From: Williamsia sp. 1138
Lineage (GTDB): Bacteria; Actinomycetota; Actinomycetes; Mycobacteriales; Mycobacteriaceae
Direction: 5' to 3'
Assembly (NCBI RefSeq): GCF_002095435.2
Contig: NZ_MJEJ02000043.1
Location: 64,084 to 128,083, forward strand
DNA: 64,000 nt
The position numbers and the translations under genes are program-made. Shown here piece after piece: positions 1 to 10,895 of this stretch (its first letter is position 1; each line of letters starts with the position of its first letter). The notes beneath the pieces were generated by a model. It did not search any database, was not told where the DNA came from, and saw only the letters and a list, made by a program, of their open reading frames with translations.

Positions 1-1077
1 ACCGGCGCACGCGCGACCGTCCGGCAGCGCACGCCCAGAGTTCATGCCCTGTCCGATGAGGACAATCGAATCACCCGCGACCCGCTCGCCCGCTCCGCCA
101 GGATCCCGGCCGTGGCCTTCGATGCGGCGCGAGCAGCGATCGCCGCCGACGCCCCGGTGCTGTTCAGTGTTCCCCGGCGTGGTTACCTGCCGTCACTGGC
201 GTGTGAGCGTTGTCGCGCCCAGGTCCGGTGCCGACGCTGTCACGGGCCGATGCAGGCAGACGGTCCGGGTGTGGGCGGTGCCCACGCGGGTTCCGTCGGC
301 TCTCTGAGCTGCCGTTGGTGTGGGCACCCGGAGACCGATTTCCGTTGTGCCGAGTGTGGGTTCACCAAAGTGCGGGCGCTGACGACCGGGGCCCGGCGCA
401 CCGCGGAAGAGTTGGGGCGTGCTTTCCCCGGAGTCCCGGTGCTCACCTCTGGCGGCGACAAGATAGTCGCTTCGGTCGATGCCGGGGCGCGAGTTGTCGT
501 CTCCACGCCAGGCGCAGAACCGGTCGCCGACGGCGGGTACGGCGCCGTGGTGTTGCTCGATACGTGGGCTCAACTCGACCGACCGGAACTCCGGGCCGGA
601 GAAGAAGCCGTCCGCCGGTGGCTCTCGGCCGGTCTGCTGGTCCGTCCTCACGGTGAAGGCGGTGCGCTCGTCATCGTCGCCGATGCAGGTCTGGCGCCCG
701 TGCAGGCGGTCATTCGCTGGGACCCGGTCGGATTCGCCGACCAGGAACTGTCTCAGCGCACCGAATTGGCCTTTCCGCCTGCGGTGACGATGGCGTCCAT
801 CGATGGCGAGGGTCCGGCGATCCTCGCGTTCGCAGAGACAGTCGAACTCCCGGCCGGCGGGGAGATGCTGGGTCCCGTCGAACTGCCACCCGGCGTCCGG
901 CTTCCTTCCGGGCTGAACCGCGACGAGGTGTCCGACCCGCAGCGGATCTTGCTTCGATGCACACGCGCCCAGGGGCGTGAACTTGCCGCGGCCTTGCACG
1001 CTGCCCAGGTCGCGCGCAATGCCCAGCACGAATCCGCCCCGATCAGGGTCCAGATGGATCCGCCCACCATCGGATAG
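1..1077 (+). CDS. priA: Primosomal protein N' (PriA), 3' part only
   Basis: The reading frame is open from base 1, so the gene begins upstream of the window; 358 residues are visible. PriA restarts stalled replication forks. The visible part holds the zinc-binding cysteine clusters CERCRAQVRCRRC and CRWCGHPETDFRCAEC, followed by a degenerate helicase C-terminal half (FADQELSQRTELAFPP is typical of PriA). In Mycobacteriales PriA is known as a shortened form lacking intact helicase motifs; the lack of clear helicase motifs V and VI here agrees, but the N-terminal motifs lie outside the window. It lies upstream of fmt as in M. tuberculosis. Confidence 0.9.
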   Translation, partial: TGARATVRQRTPRVHALSDEDNRITRDPLARSARIPAVAFDAARAAIAADAPVLFSVPRRGYLPSLACERCRAQVRCRRCHGPMQADGPGVGGAHAGSVGSLSCRWCGHPETDFRCAECGFTKVRALTTGARRTAEELGRAFPGVPVLTSGGDKIVASVDAGARVVVSTPGAEPVADGGYGAVVLLDTWAQLDRPELRAGEEAVRRWLSAGLLVRPHGEGGALVIVADAGLAPVQAVIRWDPVGFADQELSQRTELAFPPAVTMASIDGEGPAILAFAETVELPAGGEMLGPVELPPGVRLPSGLNRDEVSDPQRILLRCTRAQGRELAAALHAAQVARNAQHESAPIRVQMDPPTIG

Positions 1078-1080
1078 TCC

Positions 1081-1185
1081 GCCGAGCGTGCCTTTCTGGG
1101 CGCCGACCGTGCTTTTCTTGACGCCGATCGTGCCGTTCTGGACGTCGAGCGTGCCTTTCTTGACTTTGACCGCAGATTTTCGCAC
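1081..1185. repeat. Five-unit 21-bp tandem repeat (array 1)
   Basis: Units start at 1081, 1102, 1123, 1144 and 1165; the consensus is close to GCCGAGCGTGCCTTTCTTGA plus one base. Four units are well conserved and the fifth is degenerate. The array begins 3 bp after the priA stop. Array 2 (from 1275) is the same repeat in the opposite orientation, so the 381-bp priA-fmt interval could form a long imperfect stem. No start codon with a ribosome binding site supports translation. The rest of the interval (1186-1274 and 1359-1445) shows no gene. Confidence 0.85.
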
Positions 1186-1274
1186 CCGACGATGCGCTTT
1201 CACCTGTGGACACCGGTTCGTCGGGGCCCTGGCGGTTTGCCGACGCTGGCCGGGTCAGGCACGGCACGTCGGTG

Positions 1275-1358
1275 GTCAAGGGCCCGGTCGGCGACCGAAA
1301 GGGCCCGGTCGGCGACTGAAAGGGCCCGGTCGGCGACTGAAAGGGCACGCTCGGGGTG
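1275..1358. repeat. Four-unit 21-bp tandem repeat (array 2), inverted relative to array 1
   Basis: Units start at 1275, 1296, 1317 and 1338. The core AGGGCCCGGTCGGCGACTGA is near-identical in the first three; the fourth reads TGAAAGGGCACGCTCGG, almost exactly the reverse complement of array 1 units (GAAAGGCACGCTCGG). Both arrays have period 21 and opposite polarity. The fmt start follows 100 bp downstream, so the arrays lie in the fmt leader or the priA trailer. Confidence 0.85.
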
Positions 1359-1458
1359 GGGGTGAGGCAACAACGCGAATGGGTTCCCCGGGACCGGCCA
1401 ACTACGCTGTTGGCTGGCCGGACGAGTGTTCGGCAGGCGCACACTTTGGAGGTTGCAC

Positions 1459-2394
1459 ATGCGGGTGGTGTTCGCGGGCACACCTGAGCCCGCAGTCGGT
1501 CCACTGCAAGCGTTGATCGACTCACCGCGACACGAGGTCGTCGGCGTCATCAGCAGGCCCGACGCCGCCGCAGGACGGGGACGCAAGGTGACCCGTTCAC
1601 CGGTGGCGCAACTCGCCGACGACAACGGCATCCCGGTCATCACCCCGCGGAAGTTGGCTGATCCCGATTCGGTGGCGCAACTCCAGAAGTGGGCGCCCGA
1701 GTGCATTCCGGTCGTCGCCTACGGGGGACTGGTGCCGGCGTCACTCCTCGACCTGCCGACCCACGGATGGGTCAACCTGCATTTCTCTCTGCTGCCTGCC
1801 TGGCGCGGCGCTGCGCCCGTCCAGGCGGCGATCGCCGCAGGCGACGAGATGACCGGCGCGAGCACCTTCCGGATCGAGGCCGGCCTCGACACCGGACCGG
1901 TGTTCGGAGTGGTCACCGAGCGCATTCGTCCCGACGACACCGCAGGCTCTCTGCTCACCAGATTGTCCGAGTTCGGTGCCGGGCTGCTGACGGCGACCTT
2001 GGACGGGCTGGAAGACGGTGAGCTGGTCGCCGTTCCGCAGCAATCCGAAGGCGTCAGCACGGCGCCCAAGATCTCGATCGACCACGCCCGGATCCGGTGG
2101 GACCTGCCGGCGCACCTGATCGATCGGCACATCAGGGCGATGACTCCGGCCCCCGGCGCGTGGACCACCCTCGACGAGGTGCGGGTCAAGGTGCTGTCGA
2201 CATCGGTGGTGCCTGCCGGCGAAGAGCAGGCGCCGGCGGCGGGCGAGCTGCAGGTCACCAAGAAGGCGCTGCTCGTCGGCACCAAGACCGATCCGATCCG
2301 GCTGGACACGGTACAACCACAAGGCAAAAAAGCGATGGCGGGCGCCGATTGGGCGCGAGGTGCCAGATTGACCGACGGACAGGCACTGACATGA
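1459..2394 (+). CDS. fmt: Methionyl-tRNA formyltransferase
   Basis: Transfers a formyl group from 10-formyl-tetrahydrofolate to initiator Met-tRNA in the cytosol. At 311 aa it has the usual family length. The N-terminal formyltransferase domain opens with [13 protein letters not shown] and contains the hallmark [15 protein letters not shown] and [15 protein letters not shown]; the C-terminal OB-like domain follows from about residue 205. An in-frame ATG lies 33 bp upstream, but the ATG at 1459 is preceded by TTTGGAGG at good distance and begins exactly at the conserved N-terminus. Its stop overlaps the rsmB start (ATGA), so the two are translationally coupled. Confidence 0.97.
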   Translation: MRVVFAGTPEPAVGPLQALIDSPRHEVVGVISRPDAAAGRGRKVTRSPVAQLADDNGIPVITPRKLADPDSVAQLQKWAPECIPVVAYGGLVPASLLDLPTHGWVNLHFSLLPAWRGAAPVQAAIAAGDEMTGASTFRIEAGLDTGPVFGVVTERIRPDDTAGSLLTRLSEFGAGLLTATLDGLEDGELVAVPQQSEGVSTAPKISIDHARIRWDLPAHLIDRHIRAMTPAPGAWTTLDEVRVKVLSTSVVPAGEEQAPAAGELQVTKKALLVGTKTDPIRLDTVQPQGKKAMAGADWARGARLTDGQALT

Positions 2395-3764
2395 ACCAAC
2401 CGACCGACCAGCGCGAGCACACACCGATCGACCCGGCTCGGGTTGCCGCCGTCGATGTACTGGCGGCCGTACGCGAACGTGATGCCTACGCCAACCTCGT
2501 GCTGCCGAAGATGTTGCGGGACAGGAAGATCACCGGTCGTGATGCTGCTCTCGCGACAGAGCTGACCTACGGGACATCGCGGGCGGTCGGGATGCTCGAC
2601 GCCATCATCGCCGAGGTGGCGAAGCGTCCGGTCACCGAGATCGACGGCGCCGTGCTCGACGTCCTTCGGCTCGGCACCTATCAGTTGCTGCGCACCAGAA
2701 TAGGAGCGCACGCCGCTGTCTCCACGTCCGTGGACCTCGTCCGTTCCCGTTCGGGCCACGGTCCGGTAGGTTTCGCAAACGCTGTGCTGCGCAAGATCTC
2801 CCAGCGTGACGAGGATCTGTGGGTGCAGGCGCTGGCGCCGTCCATCGCCGAGGACCTCATCGGGCATCTGGCCTTCCAATACGCACATCCCCGCTGGATC
2901 GCGGAGGTGTTCGACGAAGCTCTCGGCGGCTCGGCGGGGGCCTTGCAGGCTGCGCTCGCCGCCGACGACGAACGTCCACTGACCCATCTTGTTGCTCGAC
3001 CGGGACTGATAACCGCCGAGGAATTGGCGCTGATCACCGGTGGCGAGGTCGGTCGGTACTCGCCCTATTGCGTCTATCTCGACGGGGGCGACCCCGGCGA
3101 CCTCGAGCCGATCCGCGAGGGCCTGGCAGGGGTACAGGACGAGGGAAGTCAGTTGGTGGCCAGGGCCCTGGCGCAGGCGCCGCTCGAGGGCCCCGACTCC
3201 GGTCGCTGGCTCGATCTCTGTGCAGGTCCCGGTGGGAAGGCCGCGCTGCTCGGTGCACTGGCCGAAATCGAGGGCGCCAGAGTCGACGCCGTCGAGAAGG
3301 CGTCGCATCGTGCTGAGCTGATCAGCAAATCCACCCGCGACCTACCTGTTGACGTGCACGTCGCCGATGGTCGCGACCCCGGGCTCGAGCCGGGGTTCGA
3401 CCGGGTACTCGTCGACGCGCCCTGCACGGGGTTGGGAGCGTTGCGGCGCAGGCCCGAGGCCCGCTGGCGGCGAAGCCCGAACGACGTCGCAGAACTCGTC
3501 ACGCTGCAGCACCAATTGCTCACCTCGGCCGTCGAACTCGTGCGCCCCGGCGGCGTGGTGGTCTACTCGACCTGTTCCCCTCACCCGGCTGAGACCGCGG
3601 GAGTTGTCGACCGGATAGTCGCGGAACTCCCGGTGACCCCCCTCGACACCCGAGAACTCGTCCCCGGCGGCATCGAGGGACTCGGCAACGGGTCCTCCGT
3701 GCAGCTGTGGCCGCACCTGCACGGCACCGATGCCATGTTCTTCGCCGCCTTGCGCAAGGACTGA
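2391..3764 (+). CDS. rsmB: 16S rRNA (cytosine-5-)-methyltransferase RsmB (Fmu/NOL1/NOP2/Sun family)
   Basis: SAM-dependent m5C methyltransferase, expected to modify C967 of 16S rRNA (E. coli numbering). 457 aa: an N-terminal NusB-like RNA-binding domain (about residues 15-150) and a C-terminal Rossmann methyltransferase domain. Visible motifs are the SAM loop [14 protein letters not shown], motif [20 protein letters not shown] with the resolving Cys, and motif [13 protein letters not shown] with the catalytic Cys. The ATG overlaps the fmt stop by 4 bp. Followed by 148 bp without a gene before rpe; that gap contains a small GC hairpin near 3853-3871 and nothing else recognisable. Confidence 0.95.
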   Translation: MNQPTDQREHTPIDPARVAAVDVLAAVRERDAYANLVLPKMLRDRKITGRDAALATELTYGTSRAVGMLDAIIAEVAKRPVTEIDGAVLDVLRLGTYQLLRTRIGAHAAVSTSVDLVRSRSGHGPVGFANAVLRKISQRDEDLWVQALAPSIAEDLIGHLAFQYAHPRWIAEVFDEALGGSAGALQAALAADDERPLTHLVARPGLITAEELALITGGEVGRYSPYCVYLDGGDPGDLEPIREGLAGVQDEGSQLVARALAQAPLEGPDSGRWLDLCAGPGGKAALLGALAEIEGARVDAVEKASHRAELISKSTRDLPVDVHVADGRDPGLEPGFDRVLVDAPCTGLGALRRRPEARWRRSPNDVAELVTLQHQLLTSAVELVRPGGVVVYSTCSPHPAETAGVVDRIVAELPVTPLDTRELVPGGIEGLGNGSSVQLWPHLHGTDAMFFAALRKD

Positions 3765-3912
3765 CCTCGTGGCCGGCACCACCACGCCGCCGAAGGTGGC
3801 GACTCTTCACCAGGGGTGAGGGCACGGCGTTTTAACGGAGCTCAGGGGGAGGCGTCGGATCAACGCCGACGGGTCGGGCGGGCTGCGTACGGTGCGCCCT
3901 AGGATGACTCTC

Positions 3913-4578
3913 ATGCAGACGCCTCCGATGATCGCGCCGTCCATTCTGTCCGCCGATTTCGCAAAGCTCGGTGCCGAAGCCGACGCGGTCGCGGGTGCGG
4001 ATTGGTTGCATGTGGATGTGATGGACGGCCATTTCGTGCCCAACCTGACGTTGGGGTTGCCGGTCGTGCAGAGCCTGCTCAAGAGCACGGACATCCCGAT
4101 CGACTGCCATCTGATGATCGAGGATCCGGGCCGCTGGGCGCCGGGGTACGCCGAGGCCGGGGCCTACAACGTCACGTTCCACGCAGAGGCCACCGACGAT
4201 CCGATAGCGGTGGGCCGAGACATCCGGGCCGCGGGTGCAAAGGCCGGACTGAGCATCAAACCCGGTACCGACCTCGATCCGTACCTGGAGATCCTGAAGA
4301 GCTTCGACACGTTGCTCGTCATGAGTGTGGAACCCGGCTTCGGAGGCCAGTCGTTCATCCCCGAGGTCCTGGAGAAGGTACGTCGGGTGCGGTCGCTCGT
4401 GGACTCGGGCGAGTTACGGGTGCTCGTCGAGATAGACGGCGGGATCAACGCCGACACCATCGAGCAGGCCGCCGAGGCAGGCGTCGATTGCTTTGTCGCC
4501 GGGTCTGCGGTCTACAACACCGCCGATCCTGCTGTTGCGGTCGAGTCGCTGCGCGCCCAGGCGCTCGGCGCACGATGA
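3913..4578 (+). CDS. rpe: Ribulose-phosphate 3-epimerase
   Basis: Interconverts ribulose 5-phosphate and xylulose 5-phosphate in the pentose phosphate pathway. 221 aa TIM barrel with [14 protein letters not shown], the metal/catalytic segment [33 protein letters not shown] and the phosphate-binding VEIDGGIN and FVAGSAVY. The ATG at 3913 has AGGA 9 bp upstream; ATG 3904 and GTG 3892 in the same frame are alternatives but have no spaced ribosome binding site. The gene supplies ribulose 5-phosphate chemistry next to ribD and the riboflavin genes, which consume that sugar phosphate. Confidence 0.95.
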   Translation: MQTPPMIAPSILSADFAKLGAEADAVAGADWLHVDVMDGHFVPNLTLGLPVVQSLLKSTDIPIDCHLMIEDPGRWAPGYAEAGAYNVTFHAEATDDPIAVGRDIRAAGAKAGLSIKPGTDLDPYLEILKSFDTLLVMSVEPGFGGQSFIPEVLEKVRRVRSLVDSGELRVLVEIDGGINADTIEQAAEAGVDCFVAGSAVYNTADPAVAVESLRAQALGAR

Positions 4579-4582
4579 CACC

Positions 4583-5590
4583 ATGACCGACGTCGATGGG
4601 GCGATGGGCCGGGCGATCACCGCGTCGCTCGGTGCGCGGGGGATCAGTTCGCCGAACCCACCGGTCGGAGCAGTGATCCTCGATGTCGACGGTGCCGTGG
4701 CCGGGATCGGTCACACCAGCGCGCCGGGCGGTGCCCACGCGGAGGTGAACGCACTGGCGCAGGCCGGCTCCCGGGCCGCCGGTGGCACTGCGGTGGTCAC
4801 CCTCGAACCGTGCAATCACACCGGCCGGACCGGCCCCTGCACCGAGGCGTTGATCGCCGCAGGTGTTCGCGAGGTGGCGTACGCCGTCGCCGATCCCAAT
4901 CCGCTCGCCTCCGGAGGTCATCGGCGGCTGGAAGATGCCGGTGTACTGGTGCAGGGTGGTGTCCGGGCCGGCGAGGTGAGTTCGGGCCCCCTCCGGGAGT
5001 GGCTGTTCCGGCAGAAACACGGGCGACCCATGGTCACCGCCAAGTTCGCGGCCTCGATCGACGGTCGGATCGCCGCACCTGACGGGACGAGTCAGTGGAT
5101 CACCGGAGACGTTGCCCGTGGCCGCGTGCACGACGAACGCGCTCAGCTCGACGCGATCATCGTGGGCACCGGGACGGTGCTCACCGATGACCCGACGTTG
5201 ACTGCGCGTAACCCCGACGGTTCCCTGCGTCGACACCAGCCGATGCGCGTCGTGGTCGGGTTGTCCGAGATCTCGCCGCAGGCACGCATCTTCAACGCCG
5301 ACGCCCGCACGCTCCAGGTGCGCGACCGCGATCCGAACCGCGTTCTCGCGGCGCTGGGTGACCTGGCGAATGTGCAGATCGAGGGTGGCTCCCGCCTGCT
5401 CGGTGCGTTTTTCGCGGCAGGCCTGGTCGATCGTGTCCAGGCGTACATCGCGCCGCTGGTGATCGGCGGGGGAGCCTCCGCGGTGGTCGACGAGACCGTG
5501 CAGACCCTGACCCAGGGTCACCGGTTTGTGACCCAGAGTGCCGAAACCCTGGGTGACGACGTTCTGCTCACCCTGACCGCAACCCGCTGA
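4583..5590 (+). CDS. ribD: Bifunctional riboflavin biosynthesis protein RibD (deaminase/reductase)
   Basis: Catalyses deamination of the GTP cyclohydrolase II product and reduction of its ribosyl side chain. 335 aa. The N-terminal cytidine-deaminase-like domain shows the zinc motif GGAHAEVNAL and EPCNHTGRTGPC; the C-terminal reductase domain starts near MVTAKFAASIDGRIA and includes SQWITGDVAR and IIVGTGTVLTDDPTLTAR. Starts 4 bp after rpe. It lies upstream of the FMN riboswitch, so it is not under the same control as ribE-ribBA-ribH. Confidence 0.96.
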   Translation: MTDVDGAMGRAITASLGARGISSPNPPVGAVILDVDGAVAGIGHTSAPGGAHAEVNALAQAGSRAAGGTAVVTLEPCNHTGRTGPCTEALIAAGVREVAYAVADPNPLASGGHRRLEDAGVLVQGGVRAGEVSSGPLREWLFRQKHGRPMVTAKFAASIDGRIAAPDGTSQWITGDVARGRVHDERAQLDAIIVGTGTVLTDDPTLTARNPDGSLRRHQPMRVVVGLSEISPQARIFNADARTLQVRDRDPNRVLAALGDLANVQIEGGSRLLGAFFAAGLVDRVQAYIAPLVIGGGASAVVDETVQTLTQGHRFVTQSAETLGDDVLLTLTATR

Positions 5591-5639
5591 CCGGCGCTGT
5601 CACGGCGTTACGCCTGATCAGCTGCCCTGGTGGGTGTGC

Positions 5640-5645
5640 TAGCGT
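5640..5645 (+). promoter_or_regulatory. Candidate -10 element for the riboswitch transcript
   Basis: TAGCGT fits the actinobacterial TANNNT -10 pattern and would place the transcription start near 5652, just before the first conserved riboswitch base. No convincing -35 element is seen. Inference from position. Confidence 0.4.
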
Positions 5646-5654
5646 CGTTGGTGG

Positions 5655-5810
5655 AAGTTCTCGGGGCGGGGTGTGATTCCCCACCGGCGGTAAAGGTGAA
5701 GACCTGGTTTTTCTCCTAGCCCGCGAGCGCCTTCACCTCGGTGGAGGGTCCAGCAGATTCCGGTGAGATCCCGGAGCCGACGGTTACAGTCCGGACGTGA
5801 GAGAACACCA
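5655..5810 (+). promoter_or_regulatory. FMN riboswitch (RFN element)
   Basis: The conserved RFN blocks occur in order: CGGGGCGGGGTG and ATTCCCCACCGGCGGTAAA near 5661-5693, AGCCCGCGAGC near 5719-5729, and the 3' half CAGATTCCGGTGAGATCCCG, GAGCCGACGGTTACAGTCCGG (positions about 5754-5803). A variable stem (about 5694-5750) sits between the first and second halves. Binding of FMN to this class represses riboflavin genes. It precedes ribE-ribBA-ribH and follows ribD. Confidence 0.96.
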
Positions 5811-5814
5811 CTGA

Positions 5815-5831
5815 CAGGTCGCCCAGACCTG
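5815..5831 (+). promoter_or_regulatory. Hairpin after the riboswitch, possible expression platform
   Basis: CAGGTC-GCCCA-GACCTG forms a perfect 6-bp stem with a 5-nt loop directly after the aptamer and about 45 bp before ribE. No U tract follows, so it is not a classical terminator; it could take part in translational control. Inference. Confidence 0.4.
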
Positions 5832-5875
5832 CCATGTGCCGCCCTGAGATCGCGCAGCGATTGAAGGAGAAGGCG

Positions 5876-6474
5876 ATGTTCACCGGGATCGTCGAAGAAC
5901 GCGGCAGCATTGTCGCGAGGGAAGACCTGACGGATGCGGCGCGGTTCACCGTCCGCGGCCCACTCGTCACCAGCGACGCCGGACATGGCGATTCGATCTC
6001 CGTCAACGGAGTCTGCCTCACGGTCGTCGACGTCCTTGCCGGCGGCGATTTCACCGTCGACGTGATGGGTGAGACCCTGCGCCGCAGCTCGCTGGAGGCC
6101 GTCGGACCGGGCAGCCCGGTGAACTTGGAGCGGGCGATGCCCGCGAGCGGACGGTTCGGCGGGCACATCGTCCAAGGTCACGTCGATGGTGTCGGCACCG
6201 TGGAATCGGTGGACGCGGGCGAGAACTGGACTGTCGTGCGCATCGCGATCACGGGGTCGCTGGCCCGCTACATCGTCGAGAAGGGTTCGATCACCGTCGA
6301 CGGGGTGTCCCTCACCGTTTCGTCAGTCGGCCCGGACTGGTTTGAGATCTCACTCATCCCAACAACTCTCACCTTGACCACCTTGGGTGCTGCTGCACCG
6401 GGCGTGGTGGTTAACCTTGAAGTCGACGTGATCGCAAAGTACGTCGAACGGCTGGCTTCGATCGGAGTGGAGCG

Positions 6475-6478
<4 letters not shown>
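5876..6478 (+). CDS. ribE: Riboflavin synthase alpha chain
   Basis: Dismutates two 6,7-dimethyl-8-ribityllumazine molecules to riboflavin. 200 aa, made of two homologous lumazine-binding barrels: the first begins [12 protein letters not shown] with [14 protein letters not shown]; the second begins near [16 protein letters not shown] with [16 protein letters not shown]. The ATG at 5876 follows a strong GAAGGAGAAGG; the ATG at 5834 in the same frame is upstream of that ribosome binding site and out of the conserved protein. First gene under the FMN riboswitch; its stop overlaps ribBA by ATGA. Confidence 0.96.
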
Positions 6479-8296
<1,818 letters not shown>

Positions 8297-8297
<1 letters not shown>

Positions 8298-8821
8298 TGA
8301 GTGCACATGCCGACAGGACCACAGCGTCTGCGACGGGATCGCCTGTGAGTGCCAGTGGTGAGGCGATGGAGTCGAATGGTGAGCCACGCTGGTTGATGGT
8401 CTACCGGCCCCGCCGGTCACCGTTGTACGCGACCATTGCTGCGGTGGTGGTGGTCATCGTCCACGTCGTCGTCGGGTCGCTGTTGACGATCTCGGACACG
8501 GGCGCGAACTTCCAGACCTCGGACCAGATAGCCATGGGCTTGATCGGGGTGGTGATCGGCGGTTCGATGATGCTGCTGTGCCGGGCCCGGCTGCGGGTCG
8601 GCGCCGAAGGGGTCGGGATACGGAATCTGCTCGGCGAGCGGGTATTCGACTGGAGCATCGTCCGAGGTGTCTGGTATCCCGACAGCGGCAACTGGGCGCG
8701 TCTGGAATTGCCGGAGGACGAGTTCAGTCCGATTCTCGCGATCCAGGCGAACGACGGTGACCGTGCGGTGGCCGCGATGGCGGAGTTCCGCGATCTGCAG
8801 GAGCGGTTCGCTCCCCGCTGA
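8297..8821 (+). CDS. PH-domain membrane protein
   Basis: 174 aa. After a Ser/Thr/Ala-rich N-terminus come two hydrophobic helices (about residues 43-63 and 78-95), then a bacterial PH-like domain with the recurring WSIVRGVWYPDSGNWARLEL pattern. It corresponds in position to M. tuberculosis Rv1417, a conserved membrane protein of unknown function next to ribH. Its ATG overlaps the ribH TGA by one base, so it is cotranscribed with the FMN-controlled genes. A link with riboflavin is suggested by context only. Confidence 0.85.
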
Positions 8822-8854
8822 CGTCGGTATTTAACTCCTGTCGTTGCGGGGTAC

Positions 8855-8860
8855 TAGCCT
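8855..8860 (+). promoter_or_regulatory. Candidate -10 of a leaderless uvrC transcript
   Basis: TAGCCT is followed by 7 bases and then the uvrC GTG at 8868, the spacing expected if transcription starts at the start codon. There is no ribosome binding site before the GTG. A TTAACT 18 bp upstream (8831-8836) could act as -35. Inference. Confidence 0.45.
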
Positions 8861-8867
8861 GGAAAAT

Positions 8868-10895
8868 GTGGCTGACCCGTCGACGTACCGCCCGGCTCCG
8901 GGGAGCATTCCCACAGAGCCCGGTGTCTACAAGTTCAGGGACGTCCATCGGCGGGTGATCTACGTCGGGAAGGCGAAGAGTCTGCGCTCGCGGCTGACGT
9001 CCTACTTCGCCGATCTGACCTCGCTGCATCCGCGGACGCGGCAGATGGTGACGACGGCGGCGTCGGTCGAGTGGACTGTGGTCTCCACCGAGGTCGAGGC
9101 GTTACAGCTCGAGTACAACTGGATCAAGGAGTTCGATCCGCGTTTCAATGTCCGGTATCGCGATGACAAGAGTTATCCGATGCTCGCGGTCACGATGGCC
9201 GAGGAGTATCCACGGTTGTTCGTATATCGCGGTCCGCGGCGTAAGGGTGTTCGGTACTTCGGTCCGTACGCACATGCCTGGGCGATCAGGGAGACGCTCG
9301 ATCTGCTGACCAGGGTATTCCCGGCCCGCACCTGTTCGAACGGTGTATTCAAGCGGCACAGGCAGATTGACCGGCCGTGTCTGCTCGGATACATCGACAA
9401 GTGTGCGGCACCGTGCATCGGTCGCGTCAGCGCGGAGGAGCACCGCGTCATCGTCGAGGATTTCTGTGATTTCCTCGCCGGGCGTACGGATCGGATGATC
9501 AACAATCTGCAGTCGCAGATGGAGAAGGCATCCACTGCCCTGGACTTCGAACGCGCAGCCCGTCTGCGTGACGACATCGGGGCGCTGCGCAGGGCGCTGG
9601 AGCGACAGTCGGTGGTCCTCGGTGACGGGACCGACGCCGACCTCGTCGCCATGGACGGGGACGATCTCGAGGTCTCGGTACAGGTCTTCCACGTGCGCGG
9701 AGGGCGTGTTCTGGGTCAGCGCGGCTGGATTGTCGAGAAATCGGGCGACGACGACATGGCCGATCAGGTGGGGCAGTTCCTGACTCAGTTCTACGGCGAG
9801 CAGGTGGAGCAGGCCGCGTCTGTCTCCGTGGAGGACGGTCACGCGTCTGCGGATCCGGTTCCTCGTGAGGTTCTGGTCCAGGCGTTACCCCCCAATGTCG
9901 GCGAAGTGCGCGAATGGCTTTCGGGTCTGCGCGGGAGCAACGTCGATCTACGGATCCCACAACGCGGCGACAAGAAGTCGCTGATGGAGACGGTCGCCCG
10001 GAACGCGTCGGGCGCGCTTGCGCAACACAAACTCAAACGGGCCGGAGATCTCACGACCCGGTCGGCGGCCTTGACCGAGATCCAGGACACCCTCGGCCTC
10101 GACACCGCACCGTTGCGTATCGAGTGCATCGACATCTCCCATGTACAGGGCACTGATGTCGTCGCTTCGCTGGTCGTGTTCGAGGACGGGTTGCCCCGCA
10201 AGTCCGACTACCGGCATTACGCGATCCGGGAGGCCGCCGGTGACGGCCATTCCGACGACGTCGCGTCCATCGCGGAGGTCACGCGACGCCGTTTCCTACG
10301 GCATCGCGCGGACCTGGCAGAAAGTTCGGCAGTGGCGATCCCACCGCCCCTCGCCGATGCGAGCGGGGGAGACCTCGCGCCCGAAGCGGCGATCGACCCG
10401 AAGACGGGCCGGCCACGTAAGTTCGCCTATCCGCCGAACCTGTTCGTGGTCGATGGCGGCGCCCCCCAGGTGCACGCCGCTGCAGCGGTCCTCGACGAAC
10501 TGAACATCACCGATGTCGCGGTCGTCGGGCTGGCCAAGCGGCTCGAAGAAGTCTGGGTACCCGGCGACGATGATCCGGTCATCTTCCCGCGGACCAGCGA
10601 GGCGCTGTTCCTGCTGCAACGCGTACGAGACGAAGCGCACCGTTTCGCGATCAGTTTTCACCGCAGCAAGCGCAGTAAGCGGATGACCGCCTCGGCCCTC
10701 GATGGGGTCCCCGGCCTGGGCAGCACCCGCAGATCAGCGCTCGTCGCGCATTTCGGTTCGGTCGCGAACTTGCGGCAGGCGACCATCGAGCAGATCGCGG
10801 AGGTGCCGGGAATCGGGCAAATGACCGCAAAAGCGGTACAGGAGGCGCTTGTCGAACATAATCAGGACAGCGAGAAGACGGGACCCACCAGGTGA
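8868..10895 (+). CDS. uvrC: Excinuclease ABC subunit C
   Basis: Makes the dual incisions in nucleotide excision repair together with UvrAB. 675 aa: GIY-YIG nuclease domain (about residues 15-95, GVYKFRD ... [19 protein letters not shown]), UVR motif (about 210-245, [20 protein letters not shown]), RNase H-like endonuclease domain ([31 protein letters not shown]), and C-terminal helix-hairpin-helix pair ([32 protein letters not shown]). GTG 8868 gives the conserved N-terminus [15 protein letters not shown]; the upstream in-frame TTG is unlikely. Confidence 0.97.
   Translation: MADPSTYRPAPGSIPTEPGVYKFRDVHRRVIYVGKAKSLRSRLTSYFADLTSLHPRTRQMVTTAASVEWTVVSTEVEALQLEYNWIKEFDPRFNVRYRDDKSYPMLAVTMAEEYPRLFVYRGPRRKGVRYFGPYAHAWAIRETLDLLTRVFPARTCSNGVFKRHRQIDRPCLLGYIDKCAAPCIGRVSAEEHRVIVEDFCDFLAGRTDRMINNLQSQMEKASTALDFERAARLRDDIGALRRALERQSVVLGDGTDADLVAMDGDDLEVSVQVFHVRGGRVLGQRGWIVEKSGDDDMADQVGQFLTQFYGEQVEQAASVSVEDGHASADPVPREVLVQALPPNVGEVREWLSGLRGSNVDLRIPQRGDKKSLMETVARNASGALAQHKLKRAGDLTTRSAALTEIQDTLGLDTAPLRIECIDISHVQGTDVVASLVVFEDGLPRKSDYRHYAIREAAGDGHSDDVASIAEVTRRRFLRHRADLAESSAVAIPPPLADASGGDLAPEAAIDPKTGRPRKFAYPPNLFVVDGGAPQVHAAAAVLDELNITDVAVVGLAKRLEEVWVPGDDDPVIFPRTSEALFLLQRVRDEAHRFAISFHRSKRSKRMTASALDGVPGLGSTRRSALVAHFGSVANLRQATIEQIAEVPGIGQMTAKAVQEALVEHNQDSEKTGPTR

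Noticed and set aside
1081-1358. CRISPR array in the repeat region before fmt
   Set aside because: Repeats are contiguous with period 21 and no spacers, and no cas gene is nearby.
1719-3308. 529-codon minus-strand frame over fmt and rsmB
   Set aside because: Antisense to two conserved genes; no family features.
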